Positions 1 through 7,139 are shown, counted from the stretch's first letter. The stretch is 22,090 bases of DNA from Candidatus Iainarchaeum sp. (GCA_028702895.1 JAQVNZ010000009.1:1-22090); one strand, 5' to 3'. Notes: generated by a model from the letters alone, not told the origin. Numbers and translations: made by a program.

Positions 1-1236
1 TGTGTTGTTGGAACAGGAAATGCAATGAGTGTTATTAAAGATGGTGACGAAGTAACAATTGATGGTTATAATGGAAAAGTTTATTCGGGTATTATTAAAA
101 TAGATTATAAAAAAGAAGAGATTAATGTTCTTCATCCAGAAGAAATTGATAATATTGAAATTGGTTTACATAAAGAAGCTCAAAAAAAATCGTGTGAACC
201 AGAATTAAAAGAAAAGATTGTTAAAATTAAAACTGATTTTGGTAAAAAAGAATTTGAAAAAATGTCAGAAGAAGAAAAAGAATTAGAAGTAAATGAATTA
301 ACAAGAATTTTAAAAAATCTTAGTATTAAAGTAAAGGTTAATGTTGCATTACCCCAAGCAGCAGAACAAGCAGCTAAAACAAAAGCTGATGGGGTTGGAT
401 TACTACGAGCAGAACACATGATTACTAGTTCAGGAATGCATCCGGCAGAATTTATTAGACAAGGAAAAGAAATTGAATTAAAAAATATTGTTAAAAATAA
501 TATAAAAAACGTTGCAGAAAGATTTTCGGGCCCAGTTTGGTTTAGAACATTTGATGCAAGAAGTGATGAGTTTCGTGAATTAATTGGTGGGGAAAAAGAA
601 TTAAACGAGGATAATCCAATGCTTGGTTGGCATGGTATAAGAAGAGATTTAGATAGGCCAGAAATGTTTAAAGCACAATTATTAGCAATAAAAGAATTAA
701 GGCAATCTGGAATAAAAAATGTTGGAGTAATGCTTCCTTTTGTTCAAAGTTTAGAAGAAGTTATTATTGCAAAAAAAATTGCCAAAGAAATTGGTTTACA
801 AGAAGATGTAGAATTTGGAGTAATGATTGAAACGCCTGCATCTGTTTGGATTATTGATGAATTAATACCTCATATTGATTTTATTTCATTTGGAACAAAT
901 GATTTAACACAATTAACACTTGGTATTGATAGGAATAATGAACGAGTACAAAAAGATTTTTCAGAATTACACCCTGCTATTCTAAGACAATTAGAATATG
1001 TTATAAAAAAATGTAAACAAGCTGGTGTTGCAACAAGTATTTGTGGTCAAGCTGCAAGTAATCCTGAAATGGTTAAAAAACTGGTTTGGTTTGGAATTGA
1101 TAGTGTTTCAGCGAATATTGACGCTGTAGAAGATATTAAAAAAATTGTTATGATTGAAGAAAAAAAACGTATTCTAGAATTATTATCTAAAAAAGATGGT
1201 AATTTTATTTCAAGATTATTTGGAAAAAAAGAATAA
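1..1236 (+). CDS. ppsA: Phosphoenolpyruvate synthase (C-terminal part; 5' end outside window)
   Basis: The enzyme interconverts pyruvate and PEP with ATP and AMP, in the cytosol, as a gluconeogenic step. The frame is open from base 1, so the first ATG in the window (base 25) is internal and the N-terminal ATP-grasp domain lies upstream. The first residues, CVVGTGNA, match the end of the swivelling phosphohistidine domain, just after the catalytic His, which is not in the window. After a linker, the PEP-binding TIM barrel begins at GVGLLRAEHM. It shows RTFDARSDEFRELIGG, DNPMLGWHGIRR, VMIETPASV, FGTNDLTQLTLG and the active-site ICGQAA cysteine. All these are standard for the PPS/PPDK/enzyme I family. 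The C-terminus ends in a short basic tail (ISRLFGKKE). The highly charged stretch between the two domains may be a lineage-specific linker. PPS is favoured over enzyme I by the GWHGIRR context and the archaeal setting. Confidence 0.9.
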   Translation, partial: CVVGTGNAMSVIKDGDEVTIDGYNGKVYSGIIKIDYKKEEINVLHPEEIDNIEIGLHKEAQKKSCEPELKEKIVKIKTDFGKKEFEKMSEEEKELEVNELTRILKNLSIKVKVNVALPQAAEQAAKTKADGVGLLRAEHMITSSGMHPAEFIRQGKEIELKNIVKNNIKNVAERFSGPVWFRTFDARSDEFRELIGGEKELNEDNPMLGWHGIRRDLDRPEMFKAQLLAIKELRQSGIKNVGVMLPFVQSLEEVIIAKKIAKEIGLQEDVEFGVMIETPASVWIIDELIPHIDFISFGTNDLTQLTLGIDRNNERVQKDFSELHPAILRQLEYVIKKCKQAGVATSICGQAASNPEMVKKLVWFGIDSVSANIDAVEDIKKIVMIEEKKRILELLSKKDGNFISRLFGKKE

Positions 1237-1392
1237 TTCAATTTTTTTAATTAGAGTTATATAACAATATTTTTTCTAATTTAAAAAATTTATAGAAAAA
1301 GTTTTTCGTTATCGTTCTTTTAAATAAATTTTTTTAAAGAAACTATTTAGTATGTTTTTAAAAAATTATTTTTGTTGAATTAGTTAACAAAA

Positions 1393-2160
1393 CTATTTTT
1401 TTGTTTTTGCTGCGGGTTTAGCAGTTGGTTTTGAAGTTTCTTTTTTATCATCTTTTCCTTTTTCAGGAGTCTTTCCTTTTGCACCAGCTTTAGCATCTTT
1501 TGCGTCAGTTGTTGCTTCTTTTGCATCAACTTTAACTTCTTCAATATCTTTACTCTTTTTATTAGGTAATGTTCCTATACTTTTCAAATCAGTACTAACT
1601 GTAACTAAAATATCGCAAGGGAATTTTGATTTAACGTTCATTAATAAATCTCTAACGCTTTTTTCTTGAGATTTCATGCATAATATACTATAAATTTTTT
1701 GATTAGCTCTTACTCTTGCACTTCTACCAATTGGTTTTCCAAAACTCTGTGACATTCCTTGTGAAACACGATCTGCTCCTGCTCCTTGTGCTGTCTTATT
1801 TTCTCTTAAAATATTACTAGGGAAAACTCTTACTTTCATAAAAAAACCATCTTTTCCAAATAGTTTTACTAAATTTCTATTAATAGTCATTCTAACACTT
1901 TCAAGAGCATTATCTCTTAAGTCAAGACCTTCTCTTACTCTTAATTCAACAAGAATCTCGTATTTCTTTTGAGGATTTCCCATGTTAAATTGTCTTATTC
2001 GTAAAGCTGGTGCTGCACCAATATAATTTTTTTTAGGAACTTTTATAGCAAGTCTAGTCCAAGGTCTTTTTTGTTTCTTACCTTTTCCATGACCGCGTGG
2101 GCCGTCACCCTTAGTCTTTTTTTTAGCACTCCGATAACATCTTCCAGGTCTTAATCCCAT
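1393..2160 (-). CDS. rpl10e: 50S ribosomal protein L10e (uL16 family) with long K/A-rich tail
   Basis: This is a large-subunit ribosomal protein near the tRNA-binding and GTPase-centre face of the 50S. The N-terminal MGLRPGRCYR, IRQFNMGNP, DNALESVRMTINR and GADRVSQGMSQSFGKPIGRSARV are characteristic L10e segments, covering residues 1 to about 190. Family members are usually about 170-180 residues, while this one has 255. There is a Lys/Gly-rich insertion at about residues 13-32. From about residue 195 there is a low-complexity tail of Lys, Ala, Asp and Thr with repeated DAK and KG/KP motifs, resembling a histone H1-like tail. The start ATG (bases 2158-2160) is preceded by an AT-rich, TATA-like stretch and no Shine-Dalgarno, which fits a leaderless mRNA. 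The gene converges on ppsA, and T-rich DNA lies between the two. Confidence 0.95.
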   Translation of the reverse strand: MGLRPGRCYRSAKKKTKGDGPRGHGKGKKQKRPWTRLAIKVPKKNYIGAAPALRIRQFNMGNPQKKYEILVELRVREGLDLRDNALESVRMTINRNLVKLFGKDGFFMKVRVFPSNILRENKTAQGAGADRVSQGMSQSFGKPIGRSARVRANQKIYSILCMKSQEKSVRDLLMNVKSKFPCDILVTVSTDLKSIGTLPNKKSKDIEEVKVDAKEATTDAKDAKAGAKGKTPEKGKDDKKETSKPTAKPAAKTKK

Positions 2161-2351
2161 TTAAATCACTTTTATAGAATAAATATTAATCAAATTATAG
2201 TTATAACTCACCAAATATTAATAATAAATATTTCCTTGTGAAAGCTTTAAAAAGGTTGTGAGATGTTTTTTTTAAAAAAAATATTGGAGAATAATTTTGC
2301 GAATGGGATATTTTTAATAATAAATTTATGTGCTAATATTTTAAAAAATTG

Positions 2352-2366
2352 TTTAAAAGCAAGGGG
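2352..2366. repeat. Left copy of 15-bp direct repeat (att-like)
   Basis: TTTAAAAGCAAGGGG occurs here and again at 3498-3512, where it covers the last bases of the tRNA-Cys acceptor stem. The two copies bracket the toxin-antitoxin pair and one membrane protein gene. This geometry is typical of elements integrated at tRNA 3' ends, but no integrase is visible, so the attachment-site reading is inference. Confidence 0.5.
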
Positions 2367-2432
2367 AGTGCTATATGGAAAACACCTTGTTTTAAATTGC
2401 TTTGAAATAGATTTTTAAACATATAGCCCACT
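2356..2432 (+). promoter_or_regulatory. Hairpin and inverted repeat upstream of the toxin-antitoxin pair (putative operator)
   Basis: Two symmetric elements lie just before the antitoxin start. AAAGCAAGG (2356-2364) pairs with CCTTGTTTT (2385-2393). AGTGCTATATG (2367-2377) pairs with CATATAG-cc-CACT (2420-2432), with a 2-nt bulge. The right arm lies 11-23 bases before the ATG at 2443, where a TATA-like AACATATA also sits. RHH antitoxins generally repress their own promoters by binding inverted repeats, so this is the likely autoregulatory site. The assignment is by position and symmetry only. Confidence 0.4.
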
Positions 2433-2442
2433 ATATATTTTT

Positions 2443-2655
2443 ATGACTACTTTAAGTGCTGATGTTACAACACAAATGGTTAAATGGGCCAACTCTAAAA
2501 TAAAAGACGGTTTGTACAAGAGTAAAAGCGAATTGGTAAGAGAATTATTTAGAGAAAAAATGGTTAAAGAAGAAGCAGATTACTTATTGTCACAAAAAGT
2601 ACTTGACGAAGTGTGGAAAGACGAAGACGATAATTACTGGAAAAGCTTTTTGTGA
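2443..2655 (+). CDS. Ribbon-helix-helix antitoxin (CopG/ParD type)
   Basis: This is a 70-residue protein predicted to bind and neutralise the adjacent toxin and to repress the operon. The N-terminal part, TTLSADVTTQMVKWANSKI followed by GLYKSKSELVRELFREKM, has the form of an RHH domain: a beta strand at residues 2-6 and two helices, with the KSKSE turn typical of ParD/CopG proteins. The acidic C-terminus (DEVWKDEDDNYWKSF) is probably the toxin-binding segment. Its stop codon overlaps or nearly abuts the toxin gene. An inverted repeat upstream is a plausible operator. The start is the only ATG in a good position, and no Shine-Dalgarno is seen, so the transcript may have a very short leader. 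Confidence 0.8.
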   Translation: MTTLSADVTTQMVKWANSKIKDGLYKSKSELVRELFREKMVKEEADYLLSQKVLDEVWKDEDDNYWKSFL

Positions 2656-2660
2656 TTGAA

Positions 2661-2978
2661 ATGGAACAAGGAGAACTAATAATTGTAAGGTATCCTTTCA
2701 CTGATCCACACAACTATAAAATAAGACCTGCAATAATTGTATCAAATAATTCTTTCAATAAAAAGTTTCATCCTCTTGCTTGTCCAATAACCTCAAAACA
2801 CTTTTCTGAATGTATACAAATAAACAATAATCTTTCAGAAGGAAATTTGGACAAAGAAAGCTTTGTAAAAACAAATGTTGTTGTAGCAATACATCCTGAA
2901 CTTATTCTAAAAGTTATTGGAAAAGCAAACATGAAAACTATTGTTGAAATAAAAGAAAAAATTACAAAAAACTTTTGA
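2661..2978 (+). CDS. MazF/PemK-type toxin, putative mRNA endoribonuclease
   Basis: This 105-residue protein has the MazF/PemK fold signature. GELIIVRYPFTD at the N-terminus is followed by KIRPAIIVSNNSFN (the RPAxxVS motif that forms the active-site face), then ACPITSK, and later FVKTNVVVAIHPELI. Family members cut mRNA or other RNA at specific sequences, and the antitoxin encoded just upstream would restrain it. The start is taken as ATG 2661. GTG at 2652 is also in frame, but GTGAT at 2652-2656 sits exactly four bases before ATG 2661, the spacing seen at other genes here, so it reads better as a ribosome-binding site. The pair lies in a cassette bounded by a 15-bp direct repeat. Confidence 0.82.
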   Translation: MEQGELIIVRYPFTDPHNYKIRPAIIVSNNSFNKKFHPLACPITSKHFSECIQINNNLSEGNLDKESFVKTNVVVAIHPELILKVIGKANMKTIVEIKEKITKNF

Positions 2979-3017
2979 AAATTAATTGAATTACTTTCAA
3001 CCTCACACAAAACTCTT

Positions 3018-3437
3018 TTATAAAAATGGTAAGTATGATGAAACTCCAACGAGTAGATATATACCCAATAGTAAAATGATGATTATTATTATACTAATAA
3101 GCATTATTCGAATAAATTTATTTTTTATTTTCGCACCAATAAAATTTAGGATAATTCCAATTAAGCCCCAAAAAACAAATGAACTTATTTTTCCTAAAGC
3201 TATATTAAATGGGTTCCAATAAAGTGGGCCTAATTTTAATATTGGGAATATTATCCATAATAGTATAATTGCTGGAGCAATTAGAAAAACTTCAAGTATT
3301 TCTCCGAGTCCGGAAATAAATATATTGATAATTAAAAATGTGATGGTCAAAAAAAATGACCAAATAAAATATTTCACGAAAGCTTTTTCCCACCATAATA
3401 ATTTATCATAAAAAGATCTAATTTTAGAAAGATACAT
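3018..3437 (-). CDS. Hypothetical four-helix membrane protein
   Basis: The protein has 139 residues. After a short cytosolic-looking N-terminus (MYLSKIRSFYDKLLWWEKAF) there are about four hydrophobic segments: residues 27-43, 48-66, 85-103 and 109-133. The last contains a run of eight isoleucines and leucines. I recognise no family. The gene is the third in the segment between the two 15-bp direct repeats and is oriented toward the toxin gene. It could be cargo of the same small element, possibly an immunity or envelope protein, but nothing in the sequence shows its role. Small ORFs overlapping it on the plus strand are less convincing because they lack any protein-like pattern. Confidence 0.6.
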   Translation of the reverse strand: MYLSKIRSFYDKLLWWEKAFVKYFIWSFFLTITFLIINIFISGLGEILEVFLIAPAIILLWIIFPILKLGPLYWNPFNIALGKISSFVFWGLIGIILNFIGAKIKNKFIRIMLISIIIIIILLLGIYLLVGVSSYLPFL

Positions 3438-3497
3438 ACTAATTAATTTATTTTAAAATTAATAAATATTTCTTTTAAAAAAGTAATTTATTTTAAA

Positions 3498-3512
3498 TTT
3501 AAAAGCAAGGGG
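3498..3512. repeat. Right copy of 15-bp direct repeat, overlapping the tRNA-Cys 3' end
   Basis: The copy is identical to 2352-2366. Bases 3505-3512 are the complement of the last eight tRNA bases (CCCCTTGC), and 3498-3504 cover the discriminator and 3' flank. Insertion at this point would leave an intact tRNA, as tRNA-targeting integrases do. Confidence 0.5.
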
Positions 3513-3623
3513 TGGGAGTTGAACCCACCTAACTCGCTAACTGTGCAAGCTCAAGTTCAAAACAATTTTGTTTTAAACTTAAAAGCCCTGCAGGCGAGTG
3601 CATAACCGATCTGCCACCCCTGC
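3504..3623 (-). tRNA. tRNA-Cys (GCA anticodon) with 49-nt intron
   Basis: Read on the minus strand, the acceptor GCAGGGG (3617-3623) pairs with CCCTTGC, ending at 3505 with one G-U pair. U8 and G9 follow, then a D arm closed by GCA/TGC. The anticodon stem is CTCGC/GCGAG with loop C-T-GCA-G-A, and the T arm is GTGGG-TTCAACT-CCCAC. The discriminator is U73 (3504), an identity element of tRNA-Cys. The anticodon arm is interrupted by an intron at 3539-3587, at the canonical 37/38 site. Exons are 3588-3623 and 3504-3538. The intron folds into a long hairpin (AAGTTTAAAACAA pairs with TTGTTTTGAACTT), and a relaxed bulge-helix-bulge can be drawn with bulges AGG and TTA. CCA is not encoded. Confidence 0.93.
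3539..3587 (-). other. tRNA-Cys intron
   Basis: This is the segment between anticodon position 37 (G) and position 38 (A). On the minus strand it starts GGCTTTTAAG and ends CACAGTT. The outer helix CTCGC/GCGAG and three-base bulges AGG and TTA support cutting by the archaeal tRNA splicing endonuclease, although the central helix contains a C-A mismatch. The intron centre is a near-perfect 13-bp hairpin. Confidence 0.8.
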
Positions 3624-3803
3624 GAACTTTTTTAAAAGTTCGATCAAAATGGGCACCTTTGGTAGCCCAAACTTTTTTAAAAGTTTGATTAAAATGGGCG
3701 TCTTTGATAGCCCTAACGTTTTGAAAGGTTTGATTAAAAGGAAACCTTTGGTAACCTTTAAAAGTTTTAAAAATTCAATTAAATTGATTTTTATTGGCCT
3801 TTT
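3624..3803. repeat. Four tandem 45-bp repeats with internal hairpins
   Basis: The units are 3624-3668, 3669-3713, 3714-3758 and a decayed 3759-3803. Each carries two hairpins. Hairpin A is GAACTTTT-tt-AAAAGTTC in unit 1 and AAACTTTT-tt-AAAAGTTT in unit 2. Hairpin B is GGGC-ACC-ttt-GGT-a-GCCC in unit 1 and GGGC-GTC-ttt-GAT-a-GCCC in unit 2. Units 1 and 2 differ by paired changes that keep the stems. There are no spacers, so this is not a CRISPR. The period is a multiple of three, so both strands stay open, but neither translation looks like a gene and both run into the tRNA. The array fills the space between tRNA-Cys (leftward) and the THUMP gene (rightward), where promoters are expected. Confidence 0.8.
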
Positions 3804-3862
3804 ATCTTTAATAAATTTGAAAAGCATTTTATTTAAAAAGTAAAGCTTTAATTGTTATTTTT

Positions 3863-4660
3863 ATGTTCCAAGCAAATTGTGTTATTGGTATAATTGCTCC
3901 TGAAATTTCGTTAAAAAGTAAGAAAGTTAGGAAACAAATGGAATTAATAGTAAAAAAAAATGTTGTGTTAGCTTTAGAAAAACAAAAAATTTTCCCAACC
4001 ATGGTTTATGTTAGCACTGGGAGATTATTTATTTTTACAAGTGAAATAGAAAAAACTATTCCTGTTTTAAAACAAGTTTTTGGGTTATATTCTTTAATTC
4101 CAGCTAGAGTAGAAAATGTTTTTGATTTTGAATCCATTTGCAAAACTGGTCTTAATTTATCCTTAAATAAAATAAGTGGAGAATTCGCGGTTAGGTGTAA
4201 GAGTTTTGTAAAAGAAAAAAAATCAAAAGAATTTGAAATCGAATTGGGTGCCAGATTACTAGATAATATTAGTAATTTAAAAGTAAATCTTTCTAATCCT
4301 AAAACTCAATTAAATTTACTTGTTTTTAAAGATAAAACTTTTTTTTATTTTGATTCTTTTGCTGGGGCAAAAGGGATGCCAGTTTCTTCTCAAGGTAATG
4401 TAGTTTTAATTTCAAAAAATATTGTTGATTCTAAAAAACTTGCTAATTCGCTTTTAAAATTTGGGTGTAAAGTTTTTTATGTTGGAGAAAAATTTGTTGA
4501 TGAATCGTTTTGTTTGAAGAATATTTCTATAGAAAAAGCAATGGAATTTTATGAAAATAATAGTATTGAAGCCGTTTTTTCTGATACAAAAACACTTGCT
4601 CAAAAAAAGATTATTGATAAAGAATTGGGTCTAAAAACTTTTGCTCCTCTTATTTTTTGA
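3863..4660 (+). CDS. ThiI-like THUMP-domain protein with degenerate PP-loop
   Basis: The 265 residues align by eye with the first part of ThiI, which makes 4-thiouridine at U8 of tRNA. EISLKSKKVRKQMELIVKKN matches the ThiI ferredoxin-like N-terminus (GEISLKGKN...). GRLFIFTSE and LKQVFGLYSLIPA follow, and a THUMP domain runs from about residue 85 to 165 (FAVRCKSFVKEKKSKEFEIELGARLL, KVNLSNPKTQLNL). The linker GAKGMPVSSQGNVVLIS corresponds to ThiI G-GGLPVGTSGKVLLLLS. The ATP-binding SGGIDSP is replaced by SKNIVDSKK (residues 184-192), and only about 75 more residues follow, with no catalytic cysteine region. It probably binds the tRNA acceptor end but cannot adenylate it. A separate gene at 17377-18057 supplies the intact PP-loop domain. 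Confidence 0.8.
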   Translation: MFQANCVIGIIAPEISLKSKKVRKQMELIVKKNVVLALEKQKIFPTMVYVSTGRLFIFTSEIEKTIPVLKQVFGLYSLIPARVENVFDFESICKTGLNLSLNKISGEFAVRCKSFVKEKKSKEFEIELGARLLDNISNLKVNLSNPKTQLNLLVFKDKTFFYFDSFAGAKGMPVSSQGNVVLISKNIVDSKKLANSLLKFGCKVFYVGEKFVDESFCLKNISIEKAMEFYENNSIEAVFSDTKTLAQKKIIDKELGLKTFAPLIF

Positions 4661-4728
4661 TATTTTGTTTAATTAAAAAAATATTTTTTTAGCAAAACAA
4701 TAAAATCCTTTTTGTTTAATTATTGTTT

Positions 4729-5925
4729 ATGCTTTTAGGAATTTTTTCAGATACTCATTTGGGTTACGGTTCTGATGATAGAAAAGAAGAGACGTTTAAT
4801 AGGTTTAAAGAAGCTATAGATATTTTTAAACAAAAAAATGTTGATTTTATTTTACATGCTGGTGATTTATTTGACCATGCTGTTCCTGATCAAGAAACAT
4901 GGTTAGAAGCATTTAAAGTTTTTCAAAACAATGAGGGTAAAACAAGTTTAATTCAAAAAAATAAAAATGGTATTATTCAAAACGTTGTTGTGAAAGGAAT
5001 ACCCATTATTGCTATTCATGGAACTCACGAACATCGTGGGAAAGATTTTGCTAACGCAATTGATATTTTGGAGAAAAGTAATTGTTTGTGTCATGTTCAT
5101 ATTGGTTATGCGATTTTAGAAAAAGATTCTGAAAAAGTTTTTATTCATGGTATGGGAGGAGTTCCCGAAAAATTTGCTAAAAAAGTTTTTGAAAATTATT
5201 CTCCTAAACCAATTCAAAATTCTATTAATCTTTTATTATTGCACCAATCTTTTACTGAATTCTTGCCTTTTGATGATGATTCTATTGCATCATTATCTCT
5301 TTCTGATTTGCCAAAAGGTTTTGACTTAATAATAAATGGTCATTTGCATTGGATTAGTGAACAAAATTTAGATGGAATAAATTTTCTTTTATGTGGTTCT
5401 ACAATTTATACTCAAATGAAATCTTTAGAATCAAAAAAAGAAAAAGGTATTTTTTTATTTGATACTATTTTAAAAAAATTAGAATTTGTCCCTTTTAAAA
5501 TTCAAAGAAAATTATTTTATGAAAAAATAAGTTTTGTGGATGCTAAGCCTGAAGAAGTAATTGATTTAGTTCATTCTAAAATAAATTCTATTCTTTCAAA
5601 TTCATTTGAATTAAAACCATTGATTAGATTTAAATTAGTTGGAACTTTAGTAAAAGGTTTTTCGCAAAAAGATATTTCTTTTTCATTACCAGAAGACAAA
5701 GCAATTTTTTCTATAACAAAAACTTTTGAAGTGGATTCTTTTAAGAAAAAAATTAATTCTTTAAAAGAACTTCAAAGTGAAAAAAAGAGTATTAATGAGA
5801 TTGGAATAAATTTGCTTGAAAAAAATGTTGATGAAGCTGGATTAAAAGAATTTGATACCCGCGAAGTTTTTTTGCTTTTATCTGAAAATGAATTAGAAAA
5901 AGCTGAAAGAGAATTATTAAAATAA
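4729..5925 (+). CDS. mre11: Mre11-like DNA double-strand break repair nuclease
   Basis: This is a calcineurin-like metallophosphoesterase of 398 residues. Motifs in order are GIFSDTHLG (D8, H10), LHAGDLFD (D46, D49), HGTHEHRG (H100), LLLHQSF (H172) and NGHLHW (H205, H207). These are the manganese ligands of Mre11. The GNH[DE] motif is GTHEH here, so Asn is replaced by Thr. Residues from about 260 onward form the capping/C-terminal domain, with a Lys/Glu-rich helical end. Mre11 normally works with Rad50, and in many archaea the gene sits beside rad50, herA and nurA. None of these flank it here. ATG 4729 is preferred to TTG 4723. The product acts on DNA ends in recombinational repair. Confidence 0.88.
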   Translation: MLLGIFSDTHLGYGSDDRKEETFNRFKEAIDIFKQKNVDFILHAGDLFDHAVPDQETWLEAFKVFQNNEGKTSLIQKNKNGIIQNVVVKGIPIIAIHGTHEHRGKDFANAIDILEKSNCLCHVHIGYAILEKDSEKVFIHGMGGVPEKFAKKVFENYSPKPIQNSINLLLLHQSFTEFLPFDDDSIASLSLSDLPKGFDLIINGHLHWISEQNLDGINFLLCGSTIYTQMKSLESKKEKGIFLFDTILKKLEFVPFKIQRKLFYEKISFVDAKPEEVIDLVHSKINSILSNSFELKPLIRFKLVGTLVKGFSQKDISFSLPEDKAIFSITKTFEVDSFKKKINSLKELQSEKKSINEIGINLLEKNVDEAGLKEFDTREVFLLLSENELEKAERELLK

Positions 5926-5984
5926 TTTTTTTTAAACTATTTTTTTAAGCAGATTTATTTTTTTTGTTTAAAAGAATTCTTATT

Positions 5985-7139
5985 TTATGGTAAAAAGTCT
6001 TTATTCCCAATTTTTTCAGGTAAATAAGTTGTTGCTACAAAATCAAGTTTTCTATTTGCTAAAGCTTGTTGTTCTATTCTAATTTTTTCTTTTATAGCTT
6101 TTTCTAATTGTCTTTGCCATTCTTTATTTTGAAACCAAGGATATGCCAGCATTTCTTTTGCTCGTTTAACATCGCCTTCTTTCATATTTTCTGTTACGTT
6201 TTGTAATTTATATGTTTCAACATCATCAAGTGTCATTCCAATGTATTTTGCTTCGGGTACTGACATGAATTCAGAGTGTGCGGCTAGTGCCATTGATCCT
6301 TGTTTTATTACTGAATAAATATACCATCCATATGGGTCCCCATCTGTGAAAACATATACTGGCATTTCAAGTTCATTGTGTATTCTATGAATTAATCGTC
6401 TAGCTCCTCTTGCTGCTTGTCCTCCAATTCCTATTAACAAACATTTATTCTTTTTTGGAAAACCTTCTTCTATAAGTCTTTCAAACATTGCTTCAGTCTC
6501 TGCTACTAATAAGTATTCTGCATCAGTTTCCATTAATTCTATTTCTTCAGGTTCTATTCTTGACATGATACTCCATCCGCCTCTACCTAATTTTGATGCA
6601 TTAAATTTATCGTTAAAATGCATTTTATCTTTTAATGTAACATTTCCATAAAGAGTTCCTTTTGGATTTGCGTGCAAGTTTAATTTTTCTCTAATAGTAT
6701 TAACACTATGTTCTAAATCAACTATTGTTGGATCTGATTCATCTTGGCCTTCAAAAGTATTTTCTTTTGTTCCTTCTATAGTGTGTTTTAATTCATAATA
6801 GATTTCACGAATACTTGCAGTTTTATTGTGTAATAAATATTCGCTTGTTTTTGACATGATCATACTTGTTTGCATAAATTTTCTTGCGTGTGCTACATTC
6901 AAAAAATTTCGTGTTATTGTTTTATCACCTAAACTCAAATATCCTTTTTCTTCATCCCAAACAACGTTGCCTTTTCCTCTTTGCATTGTTGTAAAACTAG
7001 GATCTTGATTAGATTTAATTTCTTTTACCATTGATTCGGCTGATTTTTTTATTCTTTCAGCAATTTCTTTAGGGGTTGCAGTTTCTCTGTCCTTTATTAC
7101 TTTTTTTGATTGTCTTAATCCAGTTTTATTTTCTTTCAT
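5985..7139 (-). CDS. top6A: DNA topoisomerase VI subunit A
   Basis: This is the Spo11-like DNA-cutting subunit of the type IIB topoisomerase that relaxes and decatenates DNA. The 384 residues match the usual length of about 360-390. The winged-helix domain holds SIREIYYEL, and the tyrosine pair at 114-115 includes the catalytic residue that attacks DNA. The Toprim domain has E214 (AETEAMF) and D266/D268 in TDGDPYGWYI, the magnesium site. The ATG at 7137-7139 is preceded by AGAGGGA, a Shine-Dalgarno-like sequence. It lies 9 nt downstream of top6B, so the two subunits are co-translated and should be made in equal amounts. The C-terminus (LPEKIGNKDFLP) is complete. Confidence 0.96.
   Translation of the reverse strand: MKENKTGLRQSKKVIKDRETATPKEIAERIKKSAESMVKEIKSNQDPSFTTMQRGKGNVVWDEEKGYLSLGDKTITRNFLNVAHARKFMQTSMIMSKTSEYLLHNKTASIREIYYELKHTIEGTKENTFEGQDESDPTIVDLEHSVNTIREKLNLHANPKGTLYGNVTLKDKMHFNDKFNASKLGRGGWSIMSRIEPEEIELMETDAEYLLVAETEAMFERLIEEGFPKKNKCLLIGIGGQAARGARRLIHRIHNELEMPVYVFTDGDPYGWYIYSVIKQGSMALAAHSEFMSVPEAKYIGMTLDDVETYKLQNVTENMKEGDVKRAKEMLAYPWFQNKEWQRQLEKAIKEKIRIEQQALANRKLDFVATTYLPEKIGNKDFLP

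Noticed and set aside
180..419. Minus-strand frame inside the PEP synthase gene
   Set aside because: It is a shadow of a gene with clear catalytic motifs.
2768..3222. Minus frame inside the MazF-type gene and plus frame inside the membrane protein gene
   Set aside because: They overlap better-supported genes and their translations match no domain pattern.
3640..3655. Canonical TATA box for tRNA-Cys
   Set aside because: The bases 20-30 upstream of the tRNA are part of the hairpin repeats (GATCAAAATGGGC) and do not resemble a TATA element.
3624..3803. CRISPR array
   Set aside because: The repeats are directly adjacent without spacers, have diverged from one another, and no cas gene is present.
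3579..3843. Open frames on both strands across the 45-bp repeats (about 80 residues each)
   Set aside because: They are open only because the repeat period is a multiple of three. Both run into tRNA-Cys and show no protein-like conservation pattern beyond the repeat itself.
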